Shown here in pieces: positions 26,670 through 36,362 of a stretch of DNA of 64,000 nucleotides; positions within the stretch are counted from its first letter, which is position 1, and each line of letters begins with the position of its first letter. The notes below the pieces were generated by a model. That model worked only from the letters and a program-made list of their open reading frames with translations, did no database searches and was not told the origin of the DNA. The DNA is taken from assembly GCF_013343115.1 (NCBI RefSeq), contig NZ_CP054570.1, positions 620,001 through 684,000 of the forward strand, written 5' to 3'. The stretch is from Streptococcus sanguinis (GTDB lineage: Bacteria > Bacillota > Bacilli > Lactobacillales > Streptococcaceae). Position numbers and translations under genes: made by a program.

Positions 26670-27939
26670 GCATCAGGAAATTTTAACCTATCTTGAAAAT
26701 CTTCCAATCGGCAAGAGGGTCAGTGTCCGCAGTATTTCAAACTATCTGGGAGTCAGCGATGGGACGGCCTATCGAGCGATCAAGGAAGCGGAGAATCGAG
26801 GTATTGTTGAGACCAGGCCTCGGAGCGGTACGGTTCGGGTTAAGTCCAAGAAAGTTGTCTTGGAGCATCTGACCTATAAGGAAATCGTTGATATTACGGG
26901 CTCAGAAGTATTGGCTGGAGAAGATGGTCTAGAAAAAGAATTCAATAAATTTTCCATCGGAGCCATGACGGAGCAGAATATCCTACGCTATCTGACAGAG
27001 GGCGGTCTCCTGATTGTTGGAGACCGGACGAAAATCCAGCTCTTGGCTCTGGAAAATGAGAATGCGGTGTTGATTACTGGAGGTTTTGAAGTCAGCTCGG
27101 AAGTTCTGAAGATGGCTAATCTGCTTAATATACCGGTTCTCAGGACCAAGCACGATACCTATACTGTTGCAACCATGATTAATCGTGCCCTGTCCAATAT
27201 GCAGATCAAGACCGATATATTAACAGTGGAGCAGGTCTATCGCTCCAGCCACGAGTACGGCTTCTTGCATGATACTGATACTGTGCGTGATTATCTGGAC
27301 TTGGTTCGTCGCAATCGTGCCAGCCGGTTTCCGGTTATCAACCAGCAGCAGATGCTGGTGGGAGTAGTAACCATGCGGGATGCAGGGGATAAGTCTCCTC
27401 TGACAACCTTGGATAAGGTCATGACGAAAAATGTCTTTATGACAGGCTTATCTGCTAATATTGCCAATATCAGCCAGCGCATGATTGCAGAAGATTTTGA
27501 AATGATACCAGTGGTTCGCAGCAACCAGACCTTGCTGGGTGTGATTACGAGGCGGGACATTATGGAAAAAATGAGCCGTTCTCAGATTTCCAGCCTGCCG
27601 ACTTTCAGTGAGCAAGTGGGACAGAAGATTAGCCGTCAGGATGATTTGTTTTCCTTTACTGTTGAGCCATTTATGCTGGAGCAAAATGGTGTGCTAGCCA
27701 ACGGTGTGCTGACAGAAATTTTGACTCGGATTACCCAGCAGCTCATGGTCAACAGCGGCCGCAGCCTGATAATCGACCAGCTGATGCTTTATTTCTTTCA
27801 GGCGGTTCAGATTGATGACCTGCTGCATATCCAGCCGCGTATTATCCGTCAGACTAGGCGGACAGCCATTATTGACTTTGAGATGTATTTGGAAGCGATG
27901 CTGGTTGCCAAAGCCACGATTACAGTGAAAATTAATTAA
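26662..27939 (+). CDS. CBS-HotDog regulator (YtoI-like) with HTH and DRTGG domains
   Basis: This 425-residue protein has four parts. An N-terminal winged-helix segment covers about residues 1-62 (VRSISNYLGVSDGTAYRAIK). A DRTGG domain follows (about 75-185). Two CBS repeats come next (about 190-305), and a C-terminal HotDog thioesterase-like fold (about 315-425). CBS pairs bind adenyl nucleotides, so it may sense a nucleotide and act on DNA; targets are unknown. The ATG at 26662 after AGAGGAGA is chosen; the ATG at 26644 lies before that site. It overlaps the GNAT gene. Confidence 0.85.
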   Translation: MSKHQEILTYLENLPIGKRVSVRSISNYLGVSDGTAYRAIKEAENRGIVETRPRSGTVRVKSKKVVLEHLTYKEIVDITGSEVLAGEDGLEKEFNKFSIGAMTEQNILRYLTEGGLLIVGDRTKIQLLALENENAVLITGGFEVSSEVLKMANLLNIPVLRTKHDTYTVATMINRALSNMQIKTDILTVEQVYRSSHEYGFLHDTDTVRDYLDLVRRNRASRFPVINQQQMLVGVVTMRDAGDKSPLTTLDKVMTKNVFMTGLSANIANISQRMIAEDFEMIPVVRSNQTLLGVITRRDIMEKMSRSQISSLPTFSEQVGQKISRQDDLFSFTVEPFMLEQNGVLANGVLTEILTRITQQLMVNSGRSLIIDQLMLYFFQAVQIDDLLHIQPRIIRQTRRTAIIDFEMYLEAMLVAKATITVKIN

Positions 27940-27960
27940 GAAGAGGAATTTAGAGAAAGA

Positions 27961-28818
27961 ATGATTACTTTAAAATCACAGCGTGAAATTGACTTGATGG
28001 ACAAGAGTGGAGATTTTCTGGCTTCGGTCCATATCGGTTTGAGAGACTTGATTAAGCCAGGCATTGACATGTGGGACATAGAAGAGTATGTCCGCAAGCG
28101 TTGTAAAGAAGACAATGCGCTGCCTCTGCAGATTGGTGTTGAAGGGTCTGTCATGGACTATCCTTATGCGACTTGCTGCTCTCTTAATGACGAGGTAGCC
28201 CATGCCTTTCCCCGTCATCAGAAACTGGTAGAAGGCGATGTCATCAGCGTTGATATGGTTGTTGGCTTGGTCGATAAGGCAGAGCTGGATGTGTCCAAGC
28301 TAGATTTTGACAATGTGGAACAGATGAAGCAACACACAGAGAGCTTTCGGGGCGGTGTGGCGGATTCTTGCTGGACCTATGCAGTAGGGAAAATTAGCCC
28401 AGAGGCTCAGCAGCTGATGGATGTGACCAAGGAATGTCTCTATCGTGGAATTGCGGCTGCCAAGGTTGGCAATCGTATCGGTGACATTGGCGCAGCTATT
28501 CAGGAATATGCTGAAAGTCATGGCTATGGTGTTGTGCGGGATCTGGTGGGTCACGGTGTTGGCCCAACCATGCATGAGGAGCCTATGGTGCCGCATTACG
28601 GTCGAGAAGGACGCGGCTTGCGCTTGCGTGAGGGAATGGTTCTGACTATCGAACCCATGATTAATACAGGTACCTGGGAAATTGATACGGACTTTGAGAC
28701 CGGCTGGGCACATAAAACGCTGGATGGCGGCCTGTCCTGTCAGTATGAGCATCAGTTTGTCATTACAAAAGATGGTCCTGTCATTCTGACCAGCCAGGGA
28801 GAAGAAGGAACTTATTAG
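27961..28818 (+). CDS. map: Type I methionine aminopeptidase
   Basis: This 285-residue enzyme removes the initiator methionine from new proteins. The binuclear metal ligands fall in ISVDMVVGL, GHGVGPTMHEEP and TIEPMI with a final E near the C-terminus. It carries the extra segment of about 30 residues between the first two metal ligands that is usual in streptococcal MetAPs. It is 21 bp after the YtoI-like gene, and a terminator follows. Confidence 0.96.
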   Translation: MITLKSQREIDLMDKSGDFLASVHIGLRDLIKPGIDMWDIEEYVRKRCKEDNALPLQIGVEGSVMDYPYATCCSLNDEVAHAFPRHQKLVEGDVISVDMVVGLVDKAELDVSKLDFDNVEQMKQHTESFRGGVADSCWTYAVGKISPEAQQLMDVTKECLYRGIAAAKVGNRIGDIGAAIQEYAESHGYGVVRDLVGHGVGPTMHEEPMVPHYGREGRGLRLREGMVLTIEPMINTGTWEIDTDFETGWAHKTLDGGLSCQYEHQFVITKDGPVILTSQGEEGTY

Positions 28819-28823
28819 AAATC

Positions 28824-28854
28824 AAAGGCTGGGCACTTGTCTCAGCTTTTTTTT
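28824..28854 (+). terminator. Intrinsic terminator after map
   Basis: AAAGGCTGGG pairs with CTCAGCTTT using two G-U pairs, and a run of eight T residues follows. The T run touches the TTG and ribosome binding region of the next gene. Confidence 0.65.
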
Positions 28855-28867
28855 GAAGGAGAAGAGA

Positions 28868-29779
28868 GTGAAGAAATTATTTAGTAAGGTTCGCAACAAT
28901 CAGTTTTTAAGAGAATTTTTCCGTTTTTATAAAGAGGCAGATAGTGAGCTGAGCAGCGTTGCAGTTGCTTATTATTGGCTGATTTCCGTTTTTCCTTTGC
29001 TCTTGATTATCGTCAATATTCTGCCTTATTTCCATATTCCAATTGCGGATTTTCTGACAGCTATTAAGGACATGCTGCCAGAGACTTTATATGATGTTGT
29101 AGCAAAAGTCATGCGTGAAGTGCTGACCCAGCCTTCGACTGGCCTGCTGAGCTTCTCAGTCTTGTCGGCCCTTTGGACTTTTTCCAAGTCCATGAATTTC
29201 CTACAAATTGCCTTTAACAAAGCCTATGGGGTGGCTAAGAGCCGGGGGCTGATTTCTCATCGCGTCATGAGTCTATTTGTGAGTCTTGGTCTGCAGATTC
29301 TCTTTGCCTTGGCCCTCTTTCTGACCATGTTTGGCCATATGTCGCTGGATTTCCTCCGTACTTACTGGAAACTAGATAGTCAGCTTTATCAGCACTTGCA
29401 GCATTTTACGGAGCCATTGATTTACGCCTTACTCTTTGCGGTTTTGGTTATGCTCTATTATTTTCTTCCTAATGTGAAAATCAACAAAAAACGCTTTGTT
29501 CTGCCCGGAAGCGCCTTTGTGCTCCTGACCATTCTGGCTTTGCTGAATATCTTTTCTGTATACATGGATAATTATTTAAATCACCTAGTTGATGTTCGCT
29601 TTTTCAGCTCCATCATTATGGTTGTGATGATGTTTTGGTTTATCATAATTGCTAAAATTTTGATTGTTGGTGCAGTACTCAATGCCAGTATCCAGAGCTG
29701 CTGTGAGTCAGGGTTTCAAGTTGAAAGCACTGGACGCTTTAGTTTCAAGAAGAAAGAGCAGGATGGGGAAGGGAACTGA
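28868..29779 (+). CDS. YihY/BrkB family membrane protein
   Basis: This 303-residue protein has six hydrophobic segments and the family motif SVAVAYYWLISVFPLLLI near residue 32, with a conserved middle part KSMNFLQIAFNKAYGV. It was once called ribonuclease BN by error; the true function of the family is unsettled. The GTG at 28868 is chosen because AAGGAGA lies 6 bases before it; the TTG at 28853 would place the ribosome site inside the gene. The position after map is conserved. Confidence 0.88.
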   Translation: MKKLFSKVRNNQFLREFFRFYKEADSELSSVAVAYYWLISVFPLLLIIVNILPYFHIPIADFLTAIKDMLPETLYDVVAKVMREVLTQPSTGLLSFSVLSALWTFSKSMNFLQIAFNKAYGVAKSRGLISHRVMSLFVSLGLQILFALALFLTMFGHMSLDFLRTYWKLDSQLYQHLQHFTEPLIYALLFAVLVMLYYFLPNVKINKKRFVLPGSAFVLLTILALLNIFSVYMDNYLNHLVDVRFFSSIIMVVMMFWFIIIAKILIVGAVLNASIQSCCESGFQVESTGRFSFKKKEQDGEGN

Positions 29780-29811
29780 AGGTGTTTTAAAGGGGAGAAG
29801 GATCAATAAGT

Positions 29812-30831
29812 ATGAAAATTAAAAAAATAACTAAATGGAAGAGTATTGTGGTCGCTCTAGTATTGATTCTAGGATTTGTAGGCTATTATATCTGGGATAA
29901 TTGTCAAAAGGCAAAATTTCAAGAAAATTATGGTCAATATACCTACTATGTGCCTGAGTATAGACCGAATTATAAATTTTTTGAAGGGGAAAAAGCCATC
30001 TTTTATAATTGGGAAGTTGTAAAGTCTGAGGAACAAAGGGAAATGACTGCAGTCGAGTCAGAGGCTGTTCCTAATTATGATAGTATAATGACATTTGGTC
30101 ATGGTTATTTTGTGAATAGTTATATGAAGTTGAAGAATAATCCAAAACAAAGTTTATATGATTTTAATCGGAATGTACCAGAAAAAGGAGAATATTGGAG
30201 GTTAGCTGTTTATAAGCTGGTGGGAGAAAAACTAGAAAGAAAAGAATTTGATATTTTTAAGATGGTGCGTTCTTTTGATAATAGTCTTGTCCCGTCTGAA
30301 ATAGAATCAACCGGAATTTGGATAGATATTTCTCATCAAAAGAAGTATGTTCGAATCCTTCTCCATCCTAAACATTCTAAAAAAGATGAAGATTATAAGG
30401 TTCACTTTATTGATTTGGACGAAGGTAAGATTTTACCAGCTAATGAGGTGAAAACGGAAGGTGTATCTAACCAAAACAATTTTGTTTCTTATACGAGTTT
30501 TCATGATAATCTAATTAAAAAGGGGGTAATTGTGTCCTATATTGATGCCGGTCTGAGTGAGGACTACCCTCCAGAAAACCTCAAAAAAACAGTTCTTGCT
30601 AAAAACTATCCAGATTTATATAAAATCATTCAAGGACATGGTGGACAGGTTACATTCCTAAATAAAACAACCGATGTAGCATTAGTAAAAAACGTAACCG
30701 AACTCTTCTTTCCGCCAGGAACGAATGTATTTGAGAATGTGACTATCCCTGCTAAATATTCAGTAGATGGGCAGGAACATGTCATTAATTCAGCGGAAGA
30801 ATTACAAAAATACTATAAGGAAGAAAACTAG
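29812..30831 (+). CDS. Hypothetical membrane-anchored protein, 339 residues
   Basis: I do not recognise this protein. A lysine-rich start is followed by one hydrophobic segment (about residues 12-29), so it is probably a single-pass protein or uncleaved-signal protein with about 310 residues outside. The outer part is rich in Lys, Tyr and Glu with no visible catalytic motif or lipobox. The gene is more AT-rich than its neighbours, has AAGGGGAGAAGG upstream, and is closed by a terminator. It could be acquired; its role cannot be told. Confidence 0.75.
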   Translation: MKIKKITKWKSIVVALVLILGFVGYYIWDNCQKAKFQENYGQYTYYVPEYRPNYKFFEGEKAIFYNWEVVKSEEQREMTAVESEAVPNYDSIMTFGHGYFVNSYMKLKNNPKQSLYDFNRNVPEKGEYWRLAVYKLVGEKLERKEFDIFKMVRSFDNSLVPSEIESTGIWIDISHQKKYVRILLHPKHSKKDEDYKVHFIDLDEGKILPANEVKTEGVSNQNNFVSYTSFHDNLIKKGVIVSYIDAGLSEDYPPENLKKTVLAKNYPDLYKIIQGHGGQVTFLNKTTDVALVKNVTELFFPPGTNVFENVTIPAKYSVDGQEHVINSAEELQKYYKEEN

Positions 30832-30854
30832 AAAAAGATATTTTTGTCAAATTT

Positions 30855-30880
30855 AAAGAGGTTTATCCTCTTTTTTCTTT
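30855..30880 (+). terminator. Intrinsic terminator
   Basis: AAAGAGG and CCTCTTT pair around a 5-base loop and are followed by a T-rich run. It separates the hypothetical gene from the MarR-type gene. Confidence 0.75.
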
Positions 30881-30887
30881 TTAGTTA

Positions 30888-30911
30888 ATTTTATTGCATT
30901 TGCAACAAAAT
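30888..30911. promoter_or_regulatory. Palindromic operator over the marR promoter
   Basis: A 24-bp imperfect palindrome has arms ATTTTATTGC and GCAACAAAAT around ATTT, with one mismatch in ten. It covers the likely -35 region (TTGCAT) of the promoter whose -10 is TATAAT at 30916-30921. Such a site is what a dimeric MarR protein would bind to shut off its own gene. Binding is inferred. Confidence 0.65.
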
Positions 30912-30921
30912 GTGTTATAAT
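30894..30921 (+). promoter_or_regulatory. Promoter of the marR - B3/B4 gene pair
   Basis: TATAAT at 30916-30921 is perfect; TTGCAT at 30894-30899 is a possible -35 with 16-bp spacing. It overlaps the palindromic operator. Confidence 0.65.
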
Positions 30922-30950
30922 AGTTTCAAATAAAAATCAAAGGAGGGGAT

Positions 30951-31400
30951 ATGTCAGTATTGCGGGAAATTGGGATTATTGCCCGAGCTTTAGATTCCAT
31001 TGCTAATATTGAGTTCCGTGATATAGAGCTGGCACGAGGACAATATCTTTATCTGGTCCGAATCGCGGAGAATCCGGGAATTATCCAAGAGGAGCTGTCG
31101 GAGCTGCTCAAGGTGGATCGCTCAACGGTTGCCCGCTCTGTTAAGAAGCTAGAGGCCAAGGGCTTGGTGCAGCAGAAGGCAGCCAAAGACAACAAGAAGA
31201 ACAAGGAATGGTTTGTGACGGAAACAGGGGAAAAACTTTATCCTTTTATCCTAGCTGAGAATGACTATTCTGAAGAGACATCCCTGCAGGGCTTTTCTCA
31301 GGCAGAAGTTCAAGCCTTGGAGGAAATGCTAGTTCGAGTGCGTGAAAACATCACAGGTGACTGGGAAGCAGTCAAAAAAGGACAAAAAAGAAACTATTAA
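30951..31400 (+). CDS. MarR family transcription regulator
   Basis: This 149-residue winged-helix protein has the recognition-helix region LSELLKVDRSTVARSVKKL at about residues 45-65 followed by a KDNKKNKEWFVTETG wing, typical of MarR. It likely represses its own operon through the palindrome over its promoter. AAAGGAGGGG precedes the ATG. The next gene, 17 bp later, is a B3/B4-domain protein and probably part of the same transcript. The ligand is unknown. Confidence 0.9.
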   Translation: MSVLREIGIIARALDSIANIEFRDIELARGQYLYLVRIAENPGIIQEELSELLKVDRSTVARSVKKLEAKGLVQQKAAKDNKKNKEWFVTETGEKLYPFILAENDYSEETSLQGFSQAEVQALEEMLVRVRENITGDWEAVKKGQKRNY

Positions 31401-31417
31401 GATTAAAGAGGTGCATC

Positions 31418-32125
31418 ATGAAAGTTACAGTTGAACATGAATTTTGGCAAGTATTTCCGGAAGCTCAGATAAGTATTTTAGTGGTCAAGGGACTGGATAA
31501 TAGAGTGGATGAAAGTAAGGATCCATATTTCAAATCTCTGCTGGATAAGGGAGCGAAGCGAGCTGAGGACTTTATCCCAGACGAGAACTTCACTCAGAAT
31601 GAAGTCATTCAGGAGTGGCGGCAGGCCTTCAGCCAATTCAAGACCAAGAAAGGGGCACGATCCTCTATCGAAGCTCTGCTCAAGCGGGTCAGTCAGGGGC
31701 GTGAATTTCATCCAATCAATCCTTTGGTTGATATCTACAACAGTGTCTCGCTGTCTTATGCGGTTCCATGTGGTGGTGAGGATTTGGATAAGATTGTCGG
31801 AGGTCTTTATTTAGGTAAAGCCAAGGGTGGGGAGGCCTTTTTCCCATTGGGTGCTGAGAGTGACGCGCCGGCTCTGCCAGAAGAAATCATCTACTATGAT
31901 GCAGAGGGAGCTGTATGCCGTTGTCTTAACTGGCGAGAAGCCCAGCGGACCATGCTGACTGAGGAGACCAAGAATGCCATATTGGTCATCGAGGCCATCA
32001 ATGGAGAGCAAGCAGCGCGTGCACAAGCAGCCATGACAGAGCTTCAGACTTTGATTGAGGACTATTTTGGTGTCAAAGGTGAAATCACCCATCTGACGCT
32101 TGATAATCCAAGCTTGCAAATCTGA
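31418..32125 (+). CDS. B3/B4 tRNA-binding-domain protein (PheRS beta editing-like)
   Basis: This 235-residue protein matches the free-standing B3/B4 domain, the editing module of phenylalanyl-tRNA synthetase beta. It has FIPDENFTQNEVIQEWRQAF, SIEALLKRVSQG, the central NPLVDIYNSVSLSYAVPCGG and a C-terminal RTMLTEETKNAILVIEA. Such proteins may clear mischarged tRNA, but most are untested. Co-expression with the MarR gene suggests control by a small molecule. A bidirectional terminator follows. Confidence 0.85.
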   Translation: MKVTVEHEFWQVFPEAQISILVVKGLDNRVDESKDPYFKSLLDKGAKRAEDFIPDENFTQNEVIQEWRQAFSQFKTKKGARSSIEALLKRVSQGREFHPINPLVDIYNSVSLSYAVPCGGEDLDKIVGGLYLGKAKGGEAFFPLGAESDAPALPEEIIYYDAEGAVCRCLNWREAQRTMLTEETKNAILVIEAINGEQAARAQAAMTELQTLIEDYFGVKGEITHLTLDNPSLQI

Positions 32126-32133
32126 GAATAAAA

Positions 32134-32170
32134 AAATCTGGATCAGAATTATCTGGTCCAGATTTGATAT
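32134..32170. terminator. Bidirectional terminator between convergent genes
   Basis: AAATCTGGATCA pairs with TGGTCCAGATTT around an 8-base loop. A-rich and T-rich flanks on the two sides let it work for both the B3/B4 gene and the convergent GtrA gene. Confidence 0.75.
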
Positions 32171-32195
32171 TTTAAGGTTGAAGTATCATAGTCAA

Positions 32196-32636
32196 TTAGC
32201 TTTTCTTGTTTTCAAAGATAAAGACTTTACTGAAAACATAGTTGAGAACAATAATAAGTACTTGAGAAAAAAGTGACTCGATAGAGTTGATAAGATTGCG
32301 GTTATTGTTGACAAATTGCCCGATAATATTAGGATAAGTATCCACTAATAATTTTGCAAGAACGATGTCTAGCAAAAGAGTGCCAGAACGCGCCAGAGCA
32401 AATTTAAAAAGTCGCTTTTGCCAACCTTTGCGTTGCTGCTTAAAGACAATGGTATCATTTGTGATAAAGGCAAAAAGAACTGCTGTGACATTAGCAGTAA
32501 TGGTCGCAAATAATGTCTGTCCTGTAAGAGCAAAGATAAGAAGACGAGTGGTCATATAAACAAGGGTAGCTGCCACACCAAAGAAAAGATAGGACAGAAC
32601 CTCATTGTCAAAGAATTTTTTGATTAAAGTTTTCAT
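32196..32636 (-). CDS. GtrA family membrane protein
   Basis: This 146-residue protein has four hydrophobic segments and the GtrA start YLFFGVAATLVYMTTRLLIF. A loop with VLFAFITNDTIVFKQQ and a C-terminal ending LNYVFSKVFIFENK complete the family pattern. GtrA proteins are thought to help move polyprenyl-phosphate sugars for cell-surface glycosylation. It stands alone on the minus strand, away from the polysaccharide cluster. Its start is back to back with the riboswitch region of queT. Confidence 0.88.
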   Translation of the reverse strand: MKTLIKKFFDNEVLSYLFFGVAATLVYMTTRLLIFALTGQTLFATITANVTAVLFAFITNDTIVFKQQRKGWQKRLFKFALARSGTLLLDIVLAKLLVDTYPNIIGQFVNNNRNLINSIESLFSQVLIIVLNYVFSKVFIFENKKS

Positions 32637-32736
32637 AAAGATAGTCTATCATATTTCTAGGATTTATGCTATACTAGTTGGGTTGCCAAATCTGTGGGGG
32701 AATCAACGAATGATGCTCCTCTTATGTGACGCAACC

Positions 32737-32796
32737 CTTGGCGCTTAGCTTCTTTCGCCAAGCATATTACACGCGGTAAAGCCGCTAAAGGAGAAA
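32737..32796 (+). promoter_or_regulatory. preQ1-II riboswitch upstream of queT
   Basis: The segment has the preQ1-II features: hairpin CTTGGCG/CGCCAAG with the loop CTTAGCTTCTTT, then CATATTACACG, the small hairpin GCGG/CCGC and AAAGGAGAA, which holds the Shine-Dalgarno of queT. When preQ1 binds, the ribosome site is sequestered. The class occurs in streptococci before queuosine-precursor transporters, which is the gene found here. It was recognised from memory of the consensus. Confidence 0.9.
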
Positions 32797-32798
32797 AC

Positions 32799-33314
32799 AT
32801 GAAACAAGAAAAACTGACAGTTCGTGATTTGGCTCAGATTGCCATTGTTGCTGCTATTTATGTAGCTCTTACGATTACGCCCCCTTTAAATGCTATAAGC
32901 TATGGTGCTTACCAGTTCAGAATTTCTGAAATGATGAACTTTATGGCCTTTTATAATCGGAAATATATCATGGGTGTGACCATTGGCTGTATGATTGCCA
33001 ATCTCTATAGTTTTGGAATCGTTGATGTCTTTGTCGGTGGTGGGTCCACTTTAGTCTTCCTGTCACTAGGTGTCTACCTTTTCAGTCGCTATAAGAATCA
33101 ATATCTGATTAAAGGCTTGATTCGTTTGGATCATTTCTATTTTGCAGTTTTATTCTCTATTTCGATGGTGACCATTGCTGCAGAATTACACTTCTTGCAA
33201 GGCTATCCATTCCTCCTGACTTGGTTCACAACAGCCATTGGAGAATTTGCTTCTTTGATTGCTGGAGCTATCCTTATTAACCAGATTGCCCGACGAATTG
33301 ATTTAACAAAATAA
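32799..33314 (+). CDS. queT: Queuosine precursor transporter QueT
   Basis: This 171-residue membrane protein has about five hydrophobic segments, with an N-terminal KLTVRDLAQIAIVAAIYVAL and QFRISEMMNFMAFYNRKY, as in the QueT (COG4708) substrate-binding units of ECF transporters. It should import preQ1 or a related base for tRNA modification, using the shared ECF energising module encoded elsewhere. The preQ1-II riboswitch before it supports both substrate and control. A terminator follows. Confidence 0.93.
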   Translation: MKQEKLTVRDLAQIAIVAAIYVALTITPPLNAISYGAYQFRISEMMNFMAFYNRKYIMGVTIGCMIANLYSFGIVDVFVGGGSTLVFLSLGVYLFSRYKNQYLIKGLIRLDHFYFAVLFSISMVTIAAELHFLQGYPFLLTWFTTAIGEFASLIAGAILINQIARRIDLTK

Positions 33315-33322
33315 AACAGCTG

Positions 33323-33346
33323 AGAGCGGAATTTCCGCTCTTTTTA
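33323..33346 (+). terminator. Intrinsic terminator after queT
   Basis: AGAGCGGA and TCCGCTCT pair around a 3-base loop and are followed by TTTTA. Confidence 0.85.
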
Positions 33347-33410
33347 TGTCCCTTTCTTTTTTAGGAAAAATTGGGAACAAATAGAGGAAGATTTTGTGTA
33401 TTTGTGATAA

Positions 33411-35378
<1,968 letters not shown>

Positions 35379-35387
35379 GGCTGAAGT

Positions 35388-36338
35388 ATGAAGGATAAGA
35401 TTAAACGAGCACGATTGATTTATAACCCGACTTCGGGACAGGAAATTATTAAGAAAAATATTGCGGAAGTTCTGGATGTTTTGGAGGATGTGGGCTATGA
35501 AACCAGCGCCTACCAGACCACTCCAGCGCCTCTTTCTGCTCAAAAAGAAGCTGAAAGAGCAGCAAAAGCAGGATTTGATTTGATTATTGCGGCAGGCGGC
35601 GACGGTACCATCAATGAGGTAGTTAATGGCGTGGCGAATCTGGATGAACGGCCTAAATTGGCCTTTATCCCAACTGGTACAACCAACGACTATGCGCGTG
35701 CTCTGAAGATTCCCATGGGAGACCCAGTAGCGGCGGCCCGCATTATTGAAAAGAACCAGACCATTAAAATGGATATTGGCCGGGCATATGGCAGCAAGTA
35801 TTTTATTAATATTGCAGCAGCTGGAACCCTGACAGAGCTAACTTACAGCGTTCCTAGCGAGGTCAAATCCCGCCTAGGCTACTTTGCCTATGTTGCAGAA
35901 GGAGCAAAAAAACTCCCTCGCTCTAAGTTCCGCAAGGTCCGTATCAAGCACGACCACGGTGTCTTTGAAGGAAAGATTTCGCTCATGTTTGCGGCTCTGA
36001 CCAATTCTATCGGTGGTTTTGAAAAGCTAGCGCCAGACACTAAATTAGACGATGGGAATTTTACCTTGATTTTGGTCAAGACAGCCAATCTCTTTGATAT
36101 GCTAAGCCTGATGATGCAGGCTATCAATGGCGGTCAGCACGTTGGCGATATCAATGTAGAATACCTTAAAACAAGCAAGCTGCAGCTGGAAGTTTTAGAT
36201 AAAAAAGGTCCATTTATGCTGAATTTGGATGGAGAATACGGTGGCGATACGCCTGTTGAACTGGAAGTGCTGCACGGACATTTGGAATTTTTTGCCAATA
36301 TTGATGAAATCAGTCAGACAGCCCTTTCAATAGAATAA
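35388..36338 (+). CDS. dgkB: Diacylglycerol/lipid kinase (DgkB/YegS family)
   Basis: This 316-residue lipid kinase has YNPTSGQEIIKKNIAEVLD at the start, the catalytic GGDGTINEVVNGV at about residues 67-79, and PTGTTNDYARAL. In Gram-positive bacteria DgkB returns the diacylglycerol left by lipoteichoic acid synthesis to phospholipid. This fits with an ltaS gene in the same window. It begins 9 bp after ligA and is probably co-transcribed with it. Confidence 0.9.
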   Translation: MKDKIKRARLIYNPTSGQEIIKKNIAEVLDVLEDVGYETSAYQTTPAPLSAQKEAERAAKAGFDLIIAAGGDGTINEVVNGVANLDERPKLAFIPTGTTNDYARALKIPMGDPVAAARIIEKNQTIKMDIGRAYGSKYFINIAAAGTLTELTYSVPSEVKSRLGYFAYVAEGAKKLPRSKFRKVRIKHDHGVFEGKISLMFAALTNSIGGFEKLAPDTKLDDGNFTLILVKTANLFDMLSLMMQAINGGQHVGDINVEYLKTSKLQLEVLDKKGPFMLNLDGEYGGDTPVELEVLHGHLEFFANIDEISQTALSIE

Positions 36339-36362
36339 TTTTAGATAAAGAGATGAAAGAAC

